A stretch of 64,000 nt of DNA from Paraburkholderia fungorum (GTDB lineage Bacteria > Pseudomonadota > Gammaproteobacteria > Burkholderiales > Burkholderiaceae): assembly GCF_900099835.1 (NCBI RefSeq), contig NZ_FNKP01000004.1:310001-374000 (forward strand). The letters run 5' to 3'. Within the stretch, counting starts at the first letter, position 1, and each line of letters begins with the position of its first letter. A program made the translations under genes and the position numbers. Of the stretch, positions 25,305-35,106 are shown one piece after another. A model generated the notes under the pieces. That model was not told where the DNA came from. It saw nothing but the letters and a program-made list of their open reading frames with translations, and searched no databases.

Positions 25305-27041
25305 ATGAAGAATACGAAGTTATCGACGCGCCTGATCGCGGGCTTTTCCCTCCTCACATTGTTATTAATCGGAGTGGCGGGACTTGCGTTCTATGGTTTG
25401 TCGGAGTTAAACGGTCGGCTCGACGATATTGCGCGGGTCAATAATACCGAGGCGCGTCTTGCCAATATTTTGAAATCATCGATTCAGGATCGCGCAATTG
25501 CTGTCCGCAATCTCGCATTTCTGGAAAATCATCAGGATCTGCTGGCCGAAGTCGATCGCATCAGGGCACAGGATCGAACCTACGCCGACGCTGCAAAACA
25601 GCTGCGCGACATGTTCTCGCAGGAAGCCGGCACGACCGAAGGTGAGCGCAAGTTACTGGTGGAGGTCGATCAGCAGGAGGCCTTTGCGGTACCCCCGATG
25701 AATAAGGCTATTGATCAGGCAGTCGCAGGCGACATCGGAACTGCGACCCGCACGATCATGCACGAGGCACGTCCGCCACAGCGGGTGTGGCTCGCGAAAG
25801 CCGTCGCGCTAGCGGATCGGGAAGACGAAGAAAACGTCGATGCCCAGAAGGAAGCCGTGGCAACTTATGCCAGTATTCGCGTGCTGGTCGGCTCTCTGGT
25901 AGCCCTCGCCATTGTGGTCGCTATCGTCACCGCCGTCATCCTCACACGCAGTGTGCTGCGGCAGTTGGGCGGAGAGCCAAGCGACGCTCAGCAGGTCGCC
26001 GGCGAAATCGCAGCGGGCAACCTGAGCGTTCGCATTGCTTTGGCACCCGGAGACGAGCGCAGCCTGATGGCGTCGCTCGAAGCGATGCGCGCACGCTTGA
26101 CCGGTATCGTGACGGGCATCAAGAGTTCTGCGGAGTCGATTTCGGTGGCAGCGGGAGAGATTGCGCAGGGCAATCTCGATCTGTCCCAACGTACCGAAGA
26201 GCAGGCTGCGTCGCTGGAACAGACCGCGGCGAGCATGGAAGAGCTGACGTCGACGGTGAAGGCGAACACCGAGAACGCGCGTCAGGGCAGCACGCTGGCT
26301 AACACTGCGTCGCAGACTGCGTCTTCGGGCGGGGATGTCGTTCATCGCGTGGTCAGTACGATGGAGGATATTTCTTCGAGCTCGTCGAAGGTCGCGGAGA
26401 TCATTTCGGTAATCGAAGGCATTGCCTTCCAGACCAATATTCTCGCGCTGAACGCAGCGGTCGAGGCTGCGCGTGCCGGCGAGCAGGGTAGGGGATTTGC
26501 GGTTGTCGCCGGAGAAGTGCGCACGCTCGCGCAGCGCAGCGCCACGGCCGCGAAAGAGATCAAGGATCTGATCGGGACGTCGGTCGCGCACGTCCGGGAC
26601 GGATCGGCTCTTGTGCAGCAGGCCGGGCAGACCATGAGCGAGGTCGTGCGCTCGGTTCAGCGGGTCACGGACATCATGGGGGAAATCGCGTCGGCGTCGG
26701 TCGAACAGAATACCGGCATCGAACAGGTCAACGTGGCCGTGACCCAGATGGACGAAGTCACGCAACAGAATGCCGCGCTGGTCGAACAGGCGAGTGCCGC
26801 CGCGCAGGCGATGGCCGATCAGGCCGAAACGCTTCGCTCGGCTGTGGCTATCTTCAAGGTGGAGGAGTTGGTTCGTCCACAGGCCGCAGCGGCTGCTACC
26901 GATTCGAAATCAGGCGTGGGCGCTCCTGGTCGGCAGGTTGCATTTACGACACGGAAAGCGACCACCGACCCAGCAGCGAATCGTAACCCGGTGCAGCAGC
27001 CAGCGGTGGCGTTAGCGGAACACGACTGGCAGAACTTCTAG
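25305..27041 (+). CDS. Methyl-accepting chemotaxis protein
   Basis: 578 aa chemoreceptor of Tsr/Tar layout: TM1 (about 11-31), a four-helix-bundle periplasmic domain with [20 protein letters not shown]2 (about 190-212, [21 protein letters not shown]), HAMP, then the signalling domain with the tip hairpin [20 protein letters not shown] and [14 protein letters not shown]. It ends DWQNF, fitting the xWxxF tether that recruits CheR/CheB in E. coli receptors. No che genes lie nearby, so it is an orphan receptor feeding a distant array. Confidence 0.95.
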   Translation: MKNTKLSTRLIAGFSLLTLLLIGVAGLAFYGLSELNGRLDDIARVNNTEARLANILKSSIQDRAIAVRNLAFLENHQDLLAEVDRIRAQDRTYADAAKQLRDMFSQEAGTTEGERKLLVEVDQQEAFAVPPMNKAIDQAVAGDIGTATRTIMHEARPPQRVWLAKAVALADREDEENVDAQKEAVATYASIRVLVGSLVALAIVVAIVTAVILTRSVLRQLGGEPSDAQQVAGEIAAGNLSVRIALAPGDERSLMASLEAMRARLTGIVTGIKSSAESISVAAGEIAQGNLDLSQRTEEQAASLEQTAASMEELTSTVKANTENARQGSTLANTASQTASSGGDVVHRVVSTMEDISSSSSKVAEIISVIEGIAFQTNILALNAAVEAARAGEQGRGFAVVAGEVRTLAQRSATAAKEIKDLIGTSVAHVRDGSALVQQAGQTMSEVVRSVQRVTDIMGEIASASVEQNTGIEQVNVAVTQMDEVTQQNAALVEQASAAAQAMADQAETLRSAVAIFKVEELVRPQAAAAATDSKSGVGAPGRQVAFTTRKATTDPAANRNPVQQPAVALAEHDWQNF

Positions 27042-27578
27042 TTCCTTCTCGACCGCGTGCATGCGAGAGTGGTGCCGGCACAGCCTTCTTTTGCGTTATC
27101 TATCGACGTAGAAATGGGCGTGGCGGTGCACGCAACGTCGATGTGCGGTCGCGGTACCCATGCGCGCCACGATTCGATAATTTGCCCGGCAGCCCGAGGC
27201 GTTTGGTGCTCGCGCGGTAGACCGATCGGGAAACCTACCCGCCCAGCTGGACAAAACGCACGAAAGGGAATAGCGGATACTTGCACATACGAATTGGTGA
27301 ATGCTCGCCGAACGCCAGCGAGCATCCGTTCTCTCAAGTTCTGGTTTTATCTCGACCTAGAACAGATCGTGCTTTTAAGTGTAAGCTAGTTGAAGGATTT
27401 TCGGGTGATGAACTGATTAGCCGATTAGCTAGCGTTTGCACGGATCGATTTTTCGCACGGTTGCGGGCACTGCGTCGATGTCCCCGGGCGAAATCTGCCC
27501 GAAGGATATCGAAACCATGTGCGAACAAATCTGCCGGTGGCACATTGCACCCTGACAAAGTCGCTCACGGAGGTATCT
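27042..27578. other. Intergenic, no gene seen
   Basis: 537 bp between the chemoreceptor and the MgtC-family gene. Open frames here lack ribosome sites and have Arg/Ala/Pro-rich composition typical of non-coding high-GC DNA. Confidence 0.4.
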
Positions 27579-28079
27579 ATGGCTGGATGGTGGCAGGCAG
27601 TCTGGCAAACCGTCCAGATCGAATTTGCCGATCTCGATGACGCAGCAAACCTGACTCAGCTTTTTATCCGGCTGGTGGTGGCGCTGGTCCTGGGCGGCGT
27701 ACTTGGGTTCGAGCGCGAGATGGCGGGCCGTGACGCGGGCCTGCGCACACACATGATGGTTTCGGTCGGGTCCGCGCTGTTCGTGCTGGTACCTTTGCAG
27801 GCAGGTTTCTCTCAGGACAATCTAAGCCGCGTGCTGCAGGGGCTTGTGTCTGGAATCGGGTTTCTCGGAGCTGGTGCGATCATCAAACGGAGTTCTGAGT
27901 CGGAAGTGCGTGGCCTCACTACTGCGGCTAGCCTGTGGGTCGCGGCTGGTATCGGCATGGCTGCCGGCATGGGCCGCGAAGCGACGGCCATTCTTAGCCT
28001 GATCGTCGCGCTGCTAATCCTCTCGGGGGCGCGTTTCGTCGGGCGGACGAAATCGTCCCCGGACTCGCTATCGAAGTAA
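27579..28079 (+). CDS. MgtC/SapB family membrane protein
   Basis: 166 aa with five hydrophobic segments. Family motifs are LVLGGVLGFEREMAGRDAGLRTHMMVSVGSAL, VSGIGFLGAGAIIK and VRGLTTAASLWVAAGIGMAAG. MgtC proteins sit in the inner membrane and affect Mg2+ adaptation and F-ATPase activity. This short form lacks the C-terminal soluble domain of Salmonella MgtC, as in SapB/YhiD types. The ATG at 27579 is chosen for its CGGAGG site. Confidence 0.9.
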   Translation: MAGWWQAVWQTVQIEFADLDDAANLTQLFIRLVVALVLGGVLGFEREMAGRDAGLRTHMMVSVGSALFVLVPLQAGFSQDNLSRVLQGLVSGIGFLGAGAIIKRSSESEVRGLTTAASLWVAAGIGMAAGMGREATAILSLIVALLILSGARFVGRTKSSPDSLSK

Positions 28080-28080
28080 T

Positions 28081-28112
28081 GCAAAAAAACGGCGTCTCCA
28101 ACTGGAGACGCC
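28081..28112 (-). terminator. Terminator-like hairpin, minus orientation
   Basis: GGCGTCTCC and GGAGACGCC form a 9-bp GC stem around AACT. The minus-strand transcript has a T-run after the hairpin. On the plus strand it follows the MgtC-family stop closely and may serve there too. Confidence 0.6.
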
Positions 28113-28319
28113 GGCGAATGATTCTGGCTATCCGAGGGTCGCCAGAACCTGAGAGACCTGGAGTAGGCCAAATGAATCTTTCGTTTGCGACCGACAGGTG
28201 AGGGCGCCGCACTACATCGAAACGCAATCGGCGAGATTCACTCTTTCGATCACCCTCCGTGACGGCCTTCGAGCGCGCAGACGCCCCTTATCGCCGACGG
28301 GACACCGGCCACACTGCGT

Positions 28320-29270
28320 CTAGAAGTCCGAACGCACTGTCAGCATCGCATTACGGCGATCCCCAAATACGCTATAGAACGAGCCAGGCGGGCGAATGTA
28401 ATAGCCGCGATTACAGAGGTCATTCAGTTGCAGCGACGCTTCAACGAGTTTGTTAAAGCGATACCCCACCTGCGCATTGAAAATCGCATACCCGCCTTGT
28501 TCGACGCCGCGCGAAATCCACGTCTGCGCCAACATTCCACCGCCGATGCTCATACCGCGCAACGGCCCTTGCGAGAAGCGGTAATTCGTCCATAGCTTGA
28601 ACAGGTGCTTCGGATCGGTTTCGTCGGTCAGGTTCGGCGTGTCGTTTTCGAATGTCTCGTTCAGGTGTGTATAGCCCGCGTAGACATTCCAGTCCGGCAT
28701 CGACTGGCCCGTGACCTCCAATTCAAATCCCTGGTCGCGAGCCTTGCCTGCAGCAATGTAATAGTACTGATGGTCCGGATCGTCGACCGCGCGGTTGTCG
28801 TCGTTGATGCGGAAAAGCGCCGTGGTCGTGTTCATGCGGCCACCGAGGAAGCTGCCCTTCAGGCCGACCTCATATTGCTCGCCGGTACGCGGCGGCAGCC
28901 CGACGCCCGAGTAGGTCGTATCGGGCTGCGCATCGAGAATACGCGAGTAGTTCGCGTAGGCCGTCAGCGAAGGGACGATATCCCATAACAGCGCCGCCGA
29001 AGACAGGAAGCGGTGATTGATCTGCGCGTTGGTTGTCCGGTCGGACACGCTCGGCAGCGTCGATTGCGTGCGGTCCTGCAGGAACGCAACGCGACCGCCC
29101 AGCACGAGCGTCAACGGCTTCGCCGGATGAATACGCGCCTGGCAGTAGACGCCGTGCTGCACCGTTCGCTCGTTCGTGCCGAACGTGAACGGAAAATCCG
29201 CCGGCTTGAGCAGCAACTCTCGCCATTTGGAAGGCGTGCTGCCCACCGTGCCGAGGCAGGGACTGGACAC
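28320..29270 (-). pseudogene. TonB-dependent siderophore receptor, C-terminal fragment
   Basis: About 316 residues of beta-barrel only: LVLGGRVAFLQDRTQ, SLTAYANYSRILDAQPDTTYSG, EQYEVGLKGSFLGGRMNTTTALF, ending LNDLCNRGYYIRPPGSFYSVFGDRRNAMLTVRSDF, the usual FhuE/FpvA-type C-terminus with a terminal Phe. Signal peptide, TonB box and plug (over 350 residues) are missing, and the frame is closed by TGA just upstream of 29270. The fragment cannot make a working receptor. It was probably truncated by rearrangement next to the RidA gene. Confidence 0.8.
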
Positions 29271-29276
29271 AACCGG

Positions 29277-29732
29277 TCACTTGGCTGCGCCGCGTGAATC
29301 GTCGACAGCTATCTGAGAAGCGTCAGGGACGCGGAACCTTGAACGCGGAATTTCGGCGACTGCCGTTATTTCGACCATCAGATCAATGTGATACAGCCGC
29401 TGAATCTGGACCGTCGTCGTGACTGGATAAGGCACGGCGAAAAACTCTGCGCGAATATCGCCAGCCGCCATGAAGGCTTCAATATCAGTTGTGTAGTGAA
29501 CGAGCGAAAGGATGTCCGACATGGATCCGCCGATTGACCGAAGGACGTCGCGGATGTTTTCAAGTGTTTGTCGAATCTGCGCCCGAATGTTGCCGCGCCC
29601 GACGATATGCCCGTGCACATCAAGCGAAACTTGGCCCTTCAAGTGGACTATGTGTCCGTCACCTTGAACAACAGCCATCGAGAACGTTCCAAAGGGCGAC
29701 CATACGGCCGAAGGATTGATTGCAGTAGCCAT
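29277..29732 (-). CDS. RidA/YjgF-family protein lacking the catalytic arginine
   Basis: 151 aa. RidA fold motifs are GQVSLDVHGHIVGRGNIRAQIRQTLENI, GGSMSDILSLVHYTTDIEAF and VEITAVAEIP. In imine-deaminating RidA the segment reads FPARS with an essential Arg; here it is YPVTTTVQIQ, so that Arg is Thr. This places it among the Rid subgroups without proven deaminase activity. The start at 29732 has a CAGGAGG site. A 20-residue C-terminal tail extends past the usual domain. The receptor fragment lies directly downstream. Confidence 0.85.
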   Translation of the reverse strand: MATAINPSAVWSPFGTFSMAVVQGDGHIVHLKGQVSLDVHGHIVGRGNIRAQIRQTLENIRDVLRSIGGSMSDILSLVHYTTDIEAFMAAGDIRAEFFAVPYPVTTTVQIQRLYHIDLMVEITAVAEIPRSRFRVPDASQIAVDDSRGAAK

Positions 29733-29863
29733 TGCGAAGCCTCCTGACTGCGTAGTCCTTTCGCCGAATTATCTATCATCGCAGCGCGTCCGGGCCGCCT
29801 GGATGCTGAAGCGAAGCCTGCTTATTCAGTTAGCATCAGGCCAGGTGCGGCCGCAAGCCGCCG

Positions 29864-29982
29864 GTCGAGATCAACATCCAATTCGCATAGTCGAGGTCCA
29901 GTCTGCTCTCGCTCAATGGCCGCTTTCGGGCGAGCGGATTGTCGGTTGCATTGCCTTGATGCGGCCACGAGCGGTCAGTCGA
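29864..29982 (+). repeat. Dispersed repeat R1, copy b
   Basis: About 119 bp matching 12579-12698. It continues into GATCCCAGATCGTTGACAATGCC (to 30009), the second block of the dispersed element family. Confidence 0.75.
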
Positions 29983-30296
29983 ACTTTGATCCCAGATCGT
30001 TGACAATGCCGCGTTTGAACTGCTGTAATTTTCCGAAAACTAACCTCACTTGTCAGCGACCGATGAGATTTGCATGTTTCCTGTCACGACGCTGACTGAC
30101 CTGCATAGGCGAACCGCGCGTCGAGGATGTAGATCGGTGACGATCTCAGCGGACGCGTTGTTAGTCGTTTGCATACGGGCGTCACAATTTCCCAATGAAA
30201 AACGTTAAAGGTGGGGTACACACCACATGCAGACGTTAACTACCCCGGTCTCAATTTTTTCTCTTGCAGCGCCACCTCATTACGGAGAAAAAGCAA

Positions 30297-30779
30297 ATGC
30301 AGTATTTCGTAAAGCTGCTCACTGCTTTGGCGCTGTCGACCTGCGCTTTGAATTGCACAGCATTCGTGCCTTTGAGCTATTCAAAAGAGATAACAGTACA
30401 CTTCGAAGAAGGGAAATTCGAGATTGCGGACCGAGAGCAAACCCGGCTCATGAAACTGATTGAGCATTGGGATGATTTTGTGGCCGTGAATGTTTTTGTC
30501 GTTCTCGCGCATGGCGACGAAGTCTCCAACGATGTCAATAAAGATATCCAAGCGGAACTAGCCCGTGCACGAGCAGATGCGATAAAAAGCTTCTACACAG
30601 AACATGCGCCACTGCAGCTTCGCGAGCGGTTGCATACGTACACTGAGCCAATAAAGAAGGATGGACAGGCGGATGAAACTGGACGCGCGGAAGTTGTAAT
30701 TCAGGGATTCTGCAAACCGGAAAATTTTTCAATATGCGGTGACGACTGGCCACCGCAACGACCCATTGATCGCGAGTGA
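30297..30779 (+). CDS. Exported protein, possibly OmpA-like
   Basis: 160 aa from the ATG at 30297 after CGGAGAAAAAG. The signal peptide YFVKLLTALALSTCALNC could end in a lipobox-like Cys. The mature region (ITVHFEEGKFEIADREQTRLM, ELARARADAIKSFY, ETGRAEVVIQGFC) follows the spacing of OmpA C-terminal peptidoglycan-binding domains but lacks their key NxxLSxxRA motif. The similarity is weak, so the function is open. Confidence 0.65.
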   Translation: MQYFVKLLTALALSTCALNCTAFVPLSYSKEITVHFEEGKFEIADREQTRLMKLIEHWDDFVAVNVFVVLAHGDEVSNDVNKDIQAELARARADAIKSFYTEHAPLQLRERLHTYTEPIKKDGQADETGRAEVVIQGFCKPENFSICGDDWPPQRPIDRE

Positions 30780-30919
30780 GCCGACTGATGTCAACAGCTA
30801 CTCTAACGATTTTCTAGGTCATAGAGGATGGCTGGCGTAGCCGCATCCGACAGAGGTGGTCGGGCGACTTTCGGCCATGAGCGGTCACTCACAGCCTTGA
30901 CCTCCGATACATGCCGGCA

Positions 30920-30970
30920 GTCGGCCAAAAAGCAACACTCGACTCAGCCCCGACGATCGCTGACAATGCC
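30920..30970 (+). repeat. Dispersed TCGGCCA...GACAAT element
   Basis: TCGGCCAAAAAGCAACACTCGA and, 13 nt later, GATCGCTGACAATGCC. It lies 30 nt before the Imm26-like gene start. Confidence 0.5.
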
Positions 30971-31001
30971 TCGCACGAAGAGTTAGTGCAAGGAGAGCTA
31001 C

Positions 31002-31457
31002 GTGATTCGTTCAGGAGACGTCTTTGGAATTCCGACGGCCGGCGGCGAGGCATATTTTCAGTATGTGAAGAAAGTCGCTCCGATGGGCTCGTTGATCCGC
31101 GTATTGCCGGGTGTGTTTGCCGACGCACCTGCCGAATTGGAGTCGGTCGTAACTGTAGAAACGAATTTCTGGATATTTTTTCCTGTAGGAGCCGCCTTCT
31201 CTCGCGGCATCGTTCGAAAACTCGGCAGATATGCGATTCCGGATCATTCGAAAAATGTCCCCGTCTTCCGAGCTGGTGTCATCGATCCGACGGCCGGGAA
31301 AGTAGTCGACTGGTGGTTGTGGGATGGTGAAACGGAATGGCGCGTCGGCACGATCACCGATGAGCAGCGAAAGCTCCCCGTTCGAGGCTCATGGAATGAC
31401 ACGATGTTGATAACTCGAATCGAGGAGGGCTGGTTACCGGAAAACGATCCAAGGTAA
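31002..31457 (+). CDS. Imm26-like (toxin-immunity type) protein
   Basis: 151 aa from a GTG 6 nt after AAGGAG. It begins RSGDVFGIPTAGGEAYFQYV, contains NFWIFFPVGAAFSRGIVRKLG, and ends with a strong DWWLWDGETEWRVGTITDEQ and WNDTMLITRIEEGW. This matches my memory of Imm26-type proteins often found near polymorphic toxins. No toxin gene is adjacent, so it is an orphan here. The family call rests on motif memory alone. Confidence 0.6.
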   Translation: MIRSGDVFGIPTAGGEAYFQYVKKVAPMGSLIRVLPGVFADAPAELESVVTVETNFWIFFPVGAAFSRGIVRKLGRYAIPDHSKNVPVFRAGVIDPTAGKVVDWWLWDGETEWRVGTITDEQRKLPVRGSWNDTMLITRIEEGWLPENDPR

Positions 31458-31483
31458 TTCAACCTCCCGAGTGCCTTGCAGAA

Positions 31484-31523
31484 TCCGGTCAGTCGACGGC
31501 GGTCCCAGGATCGTCGACAATGC
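31484..31523 (+). repeat. Dispersed element, partial
   Basis: CCGGTCAGTCGACGGCGG, then GGATCGTCGACAATGCAG, about 30 nt before the next start (31554). Confidence 0.4.
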
Positions 31524-31553
31524 AGCTGCAGAGGACGTAGAGATCTGAAAAAT

Positions 31554-31808
31554 ATGAACCAGACCAAAGAATTCCTACTGCCGTTCGGAATCAACCTCAT
31601 CGTTGAAGGCGAAATCGCAAGTATCGAATCCGACTTGCCAGAAGCGTTCCCTAGCTTGAGTGATCCCATCGAAAACGGACGCATCGTCGGGGTTGTCGAA
31701 GGCGTCGAGCAACTATTGCTTTCGCTTGCGCGTGTCGGTTTCGATTTATCCAATCCGCAGTTCGCGCGGGCAATCAATGACTGCGTAGCCAATCTTCAAT
31801 CAGGCTGA
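31554..31808 (+). CDS. Small hypothetical protein
   Basis: 84 aa, acidic, MNQTKEFLLPFGINLIVEGE to CVANLQSG. It looks like a small alpha/beta protein. The ATG is chosen because upstream codons lie in the repeat. The ribosome site is weak. It sits between the Imm26-like gene and the next hypothetical on the same strand. Confidence 0.55.
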   Translation: MNQTKEFLLPFGINLIVEGEIASIESDLPEAFPSLSDPIENGRIVGVVEGVEQLLLSLARVGFDLSNPQFARAINDCVANLQSG

Positions 31809-31880
31809 TCGACGAATCTCCATTGACGGCCACGACCTGCTGGCCGATTTCACCATCCCATTCGAATCGCCGAGGTCACG

Positions 31881-32627
31881 ATGACGTTCAAGGAAAATTT
31901 GTACAAAATATGCGAGGATGTCGTCAAGGAATTTCCAGGATGGCGTTTCGTTGCCGGCAGATTCGAAAATAGCTTGTTGAAGCACACAGACCTGGTGATT
32001 GATCCAGGGCTCTTCTTTGATCAAGGTTTCACTAATCTGGAGCCGAGCATCGGCATCAGGAACAAGCGATGTGCGGCATTGTATGCGGAGATATTCGAGA
32101 TTCCGCGCCGCAATATACCGGTCACATCGTTTATCAGACTTCAGGCCATAGCGCATCTGCTTGTGCATATGCCGGAACCTATGCGTCTTCAGTGCGTGAT
32201 TTGTGCGGACAAGAAGCCTTTTCTAGCCGCTATTCATAAGCCGAACGCATGCCCTGAAGAGCAGATAGCCCGATTTGAGCAAATGGCGGTCGATATTCAA
32301 GACGTCCGTCCAGTGCTAATCGCGATGATGCGGGACGGCGAGTCACTACTAGGCAAGCTGTACGACCTGAGCAGTGAAGAAAATCTTCTTCGTGCTCTAC
32401 CTGCAAAATACGCTACCCGTCATGCGAACTCAGCCAACGACGAACTCGAAAAGCAAAAGGGAGTGATGTTGTGCATCGTGCGTATTCTGGTTGGAGACTT
32501 TGATTACGTCGAACGATATCGCAGCGACGAGTTCCAAACGGTGTTTCCGAAGCGTGTCAATGAGTTGGATAAAATCGTCGCTAGAATGCCGGAGCTGAGA
32601 AAGCGCTTTGTCGAGCAGGGAAGATAG
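31881..32627 (+). CDS. Hypothetical protein (248 aa)
   Basis: Starts MTFKENLYKICEDVVKEFPGW after a GAGGT site. A central alpha-rich region contains PVTSFIRLQAIAHLLVHMPEP and two Cys (LQCVICADKKPF). The C-terminal part is charged and helical (KQKGVMLCIVRILVGDFDYV, LDKIVARMPELRKRFVEQ). No signal peptide or membrane segment. The reading frame is clear but the family is unknown. Possibly linked to the two small genes before it. Confidence 0.7.
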   Translation: MTFKENLYKICEDVVKEFPGWRFVAGRFENSLLKHTDLVIDPGLFFDQGFTNLEPSIGIRNKRCAALYAEIFEIPRRNIPVTSFIRLQAIAHLLVHMPEPMRLQCVICADKKPFLAAIHKPNACPEEQIARFEQMAVDIQDVRPVLIAMMRDGESLLGKLYDLSSEENLLRALPAKYATRHANSANDELEKQKGVMLCIVRILVGDFDYVERYRSDEFQTVFPKRVNELDKIVARMPELRKRFVEQGR

Positions 32628-33213
32628 TCCAGGCAATTGGAGGCGATATCCTGTCGGATGAAGGAGCGATGCTGACCGGTCCGATGAGCATGCTTTCTCT
32701 GCATCCATCGGTGCGAACATCGAGGTCATGTATGAGCGCTCGCATGGTTCGGCGCCAGATCTCTGTGGCAAGGAAATAAGAAACTCCCGCATTTGAGGTG
32801 TCGGAGGCCATGACGCTGCGCCATTCACTGAACCTGCCTGATGAGGTGAGTCGCGTCGACACCGCAGTCAATTGAGTGTTGGCAAAAGTGCCGTGCACGA
32901 CCGACATGTGGGAAGCCGGTGTGCGCAGGGTCAGACGCAGTGAGATGTGCGATACAGTCGCTGCCGCTCTCACTATACAAAAGGCAGTTACGCAAAGGCT
33001 GTCGTGTCGGTCATGTTCGGATCGATCATGCTGCAACCGGTTGACGAATGCACGATGAATGTCCGCAATCGAGCGCGCCAGATGTACGTTGGGGGTCGAG
33101 ATATGCTCGTCGCATGCGACGCTGATCGGCCAGGAGCGGACCGTCGCCTACGGCGCGAATATCGTTGACAAACGGTGGCCCGACCGCCTGGATGAAAGTT
33201 GTACGTGCGAAGG
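32628..33213. other. Intergenic, no gene supported
   Basis: 586 bp. A minus-strand frame (32581-33036) has some natural-looking stretches but no ribosome site and overlaps a real gene end. A dispersed element copy lies at 33125-33172. Confidence 0.4.
33125..33172 (+). repeat. Dispersed TCGGCCA...TTGACA element
   Basis: TCGGCCAGGAGCGGACCGTCG and then AATATCGTTGACAAACGG. Member of the intergenic element family. Confidence 0.5.
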
Positions 33214-33822
33214 TTAAGCAACTGCCGATCCATCCGTGTCCTCCGACGCTTCGATAGCTCTTCCCAAATTGACCAGGTAGCGCTTTGCGGTTTTGAAATC
33301 TCCGCGCCATAACCACTTCAAGCACGTGAAGAGTTCCCATGCCAGGAATCGGTCGCCATAACGATAGGCCATCGTGTCGTGCTCGGCCGAAGCTAGCCTG
33401 GATGATGCCCTCGACTCAAGGCAACGATCCCGGTTAACTATTTGGACAAATGGCTGCTCTAGGATGAGTTCAGTGTCGGGTGAGATGACGTGAAACTCGA
33501 TTGAAGTGAAGTCTTCGAAGATTAGCTTTTGGAACGGGCTTTTCGGATCATGTATGCCATCAAACTTGATGAATATATCCGACTGGGTGATCTGCTGCTC
33601 TATCGAACTAATTAGCGAATTCTCAGCGCCGTCCGAGCAAAAGACAACCAGGTCGACGTCCGATACGCGATCAGCATTCCCTTTTGCAAAGGAGCCAACG
33701 ACCACCGCACCGATGCAACTGGGAGAAGCCTCGAGCGCAGCCGAGATTCGTTCAAGAAGTGCCATCTGGCGCGTTGTGGAAGGGTTGTCCCTCCATTTTT
33801 TGAGAATATCTTCGAGGCGCAT
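33214..33822 (-). CDS. Nucleotidyltransferase-domain protein (Pol beta superfamily)
   Basis: 202 aa. The N-terminal core has the minimal nucleotidyltransferase signature GAVVVGSFAKGNADRVSDVDLVVF (GS then DxD), and a later IEFHVISP strand could supply the third acidic residue. The C-terminal half is helical (GDRFLAWELFTCLKWLWRGDFKTAKRYL), as in aminoglycoside-type or MNT-like proteins. It could modify a small molecule, RNA or protein with NMP. No HEPN partner lies next to it. Confidence 0.8.
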   Translation of the reverse strand: MRLEDILKKWRDNPSTTRQMALLERISAALEASPSCIGAVVVGSFAKGNADRVSDVDLVVFCSDGAENSLISSIEQQITQSDIFIKFDGIHDPKSPFQKLIFEDFTSIEFHVISPDTELILEQPFVQIVNRDRCLESRASSRLASAEHDTMAYRYGDRFLAWELFTCLKWLWRGDFKTAKRYLVNLGRAIEASEDTDGSAVA

Positions 33823-33946
33823 CGAGCAGTCCCGGATGGAAGTTTAAAGATGGTCGCGCATAACACAATAGACGTTGGACTGGTTGTAGTCGAGCGTGGG
33901 GAGGGGACGTTGCGGTTCGATAACAGTATTTTGAATCCGGCGACAG

Positions 33947-33985
33947 TCGGCCATTCGACATGTTTGCGGAAATCGTCAACAATTT
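33947..33985 (+). repeat. Dispersed element before the racemase gene
   Basis: GTCGGCCATTCGACA and then GAAATCGTCAACAATTTACC, a shortened copy ending 62 nt before the racemase start. Confidence 0.4.
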
Positions 33986-34046
33986 ACCGTGAATACACGT
34001 CCTGCCTCCCGGCCCCGTTCACAACCCAACGCCAAAACACTAACTC

Positions 34047-34868
34047 ATGCTCAGCAGAATTGCGCCAATCGGGATTTTCGACTCTGGTTTGGGGGGAATA
34101 TCGGTCGTCGAGGCGATTCGCCGTCGATCACCGGGAGAGGCAATCGTCTATGTCGCGGATTCGCTTTACGCGCCATATGGGGAAAAGCCCGACGAATTCA
34201 TTAGAGAACGGAGCTTAGCGCTTGCGGAATGGCTTGTGCAAAGAGGCGCGAAACTGCTCGTGATTGCATGCAACACGGCTACGACGCACGCAATCTCGTA
34301 TCTCCGTAGTCGACTCGCGATTCCTGTCATCGGCGTTGAACCCGGGATCAAACCTGCGGTACAGATCTCCGGCACAAAGATCGTGGGTGTGCTGGCTACC
34401 GCCGCGACCTTGCGCAGCCCGAGATTGCAGGAGCTACTGTCAGATCATTGCCATGCTTGTCGCTTCATATGTCGGGCTGGGCACGGTTTGGTAGAGCTCA
34501 TTGAACAAGGCGAGGCTGCGGGATCACAGATCGAGGCGCTACTCGAGAAGTACCTAACACCCATGCTCGTGGACGGCGCGGATACGCTCGTGCTCGGCTC
34601 GACCCATTACGCGCTGCTCATTCCAAGCATCAAGCGTGTCTTTGGTGATCAATTGAGCTTGATTGAAACCGCGACCGCAATTGCTCGACGAGTCGATCAT
34701 CAACTCACAGATCACTGCCTGCGCAATGAAGTGGATACCGCCGACGCAGTCCTACAATTGTGCTCGACTGCGATGTCGGAGCGGCAACGAGCACCTCTGG
34801 GAAAGCTTGCACAGATGCTATCGCTTGACGCGCATCGCGTGAATGCTATCGCAGTCGAATCATGCTGA
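34047..34868 (+). CDS. Glutamate racemase homologue with Cys-to-Ser change
   Basis: 273 aa, MurI-like throughout: IGIFDSGLGGISVVEAI, YVADSLYAPYGEKP, LVIACNTATTHAI with the first catalytic Cys75, and VIGVEPGIKPA. The second catalytic cysteine motif, normally GCTHYPLL, reads GSTHYALL (Ser185). Glutamate racemase uses two cysteines for its two-base reaction, so racemase activity should be lost or severely reduced. It may be a specialised paralogue (another amino acid or a one-way reaction). The real murI would be elsewhere. Confidence 0.88.
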   Translation: MLSRIAPIGIFDSGLGGISVVEAIRRRSPGEAIVYVADSLYAPYGEKPDEFIRERSLALAEWLVQRGAKLLVIACNTATTHAISYLRSRLAIPVIGVEPGIKPAVQISGTKIVGVLATAATLRSPRLQELLSDHCHACRFICRAGHGLVELIEQGEAAGSQIEALLEKYLTPMLVDGADTLVLGSTHYALLIPSIKRVFGDQLSLIETATAIARRVDHQLTDHCLRNEVDTADAVLQLCSTAMSERQRAPLGKLAQMLSLDAHRVNAIAVESC

Positions 34869-34888
34869 CCGGCTGAGACATCGGCGCG

Positions 34889-35052
34889 GACCACCATCGA
34901 ATGGCTGCTTTCTGGAAAGCTGGTTGACCGCAACGGGTCCGAATCATGCGTTTTGCATGAAATCCGCGCCCGAGGCGATCGTAACGCTCGATCATCGGGC
35001 AGTGGTCGGCCAGAAGCGGCCGATCGACGACGCCCTCTAGATCGTTGACTAT
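34889..35052 (+). repeat. Composite dispersed repeat unit
   Basis: Contains both blocks in order: ATGGCTGCTTTCTGGAAAGC and CGCAACGGGTC (34900-34950), then TCGGCCAGAAGCGGCCGATCGA and AGATCGTTGACTATCG (35005-35052). It is the most complete unit, suggesting that the shorter copies are fragments of it. Confidence 0.5.
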
Positions 35053-35106
35053 CGTTGCCCAAGAAGCCGCTCGACCGCCGCAGCCGGTTGATCGCGCCCG
35101 CACGAA

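Noticed and set aside
32581..33036. 151-codon minus-strand frame in a gene-poor gap
   Set aside because: Some natural-looking stretches, but no ribosome site, overlap with a real gene end and no recognisable family.
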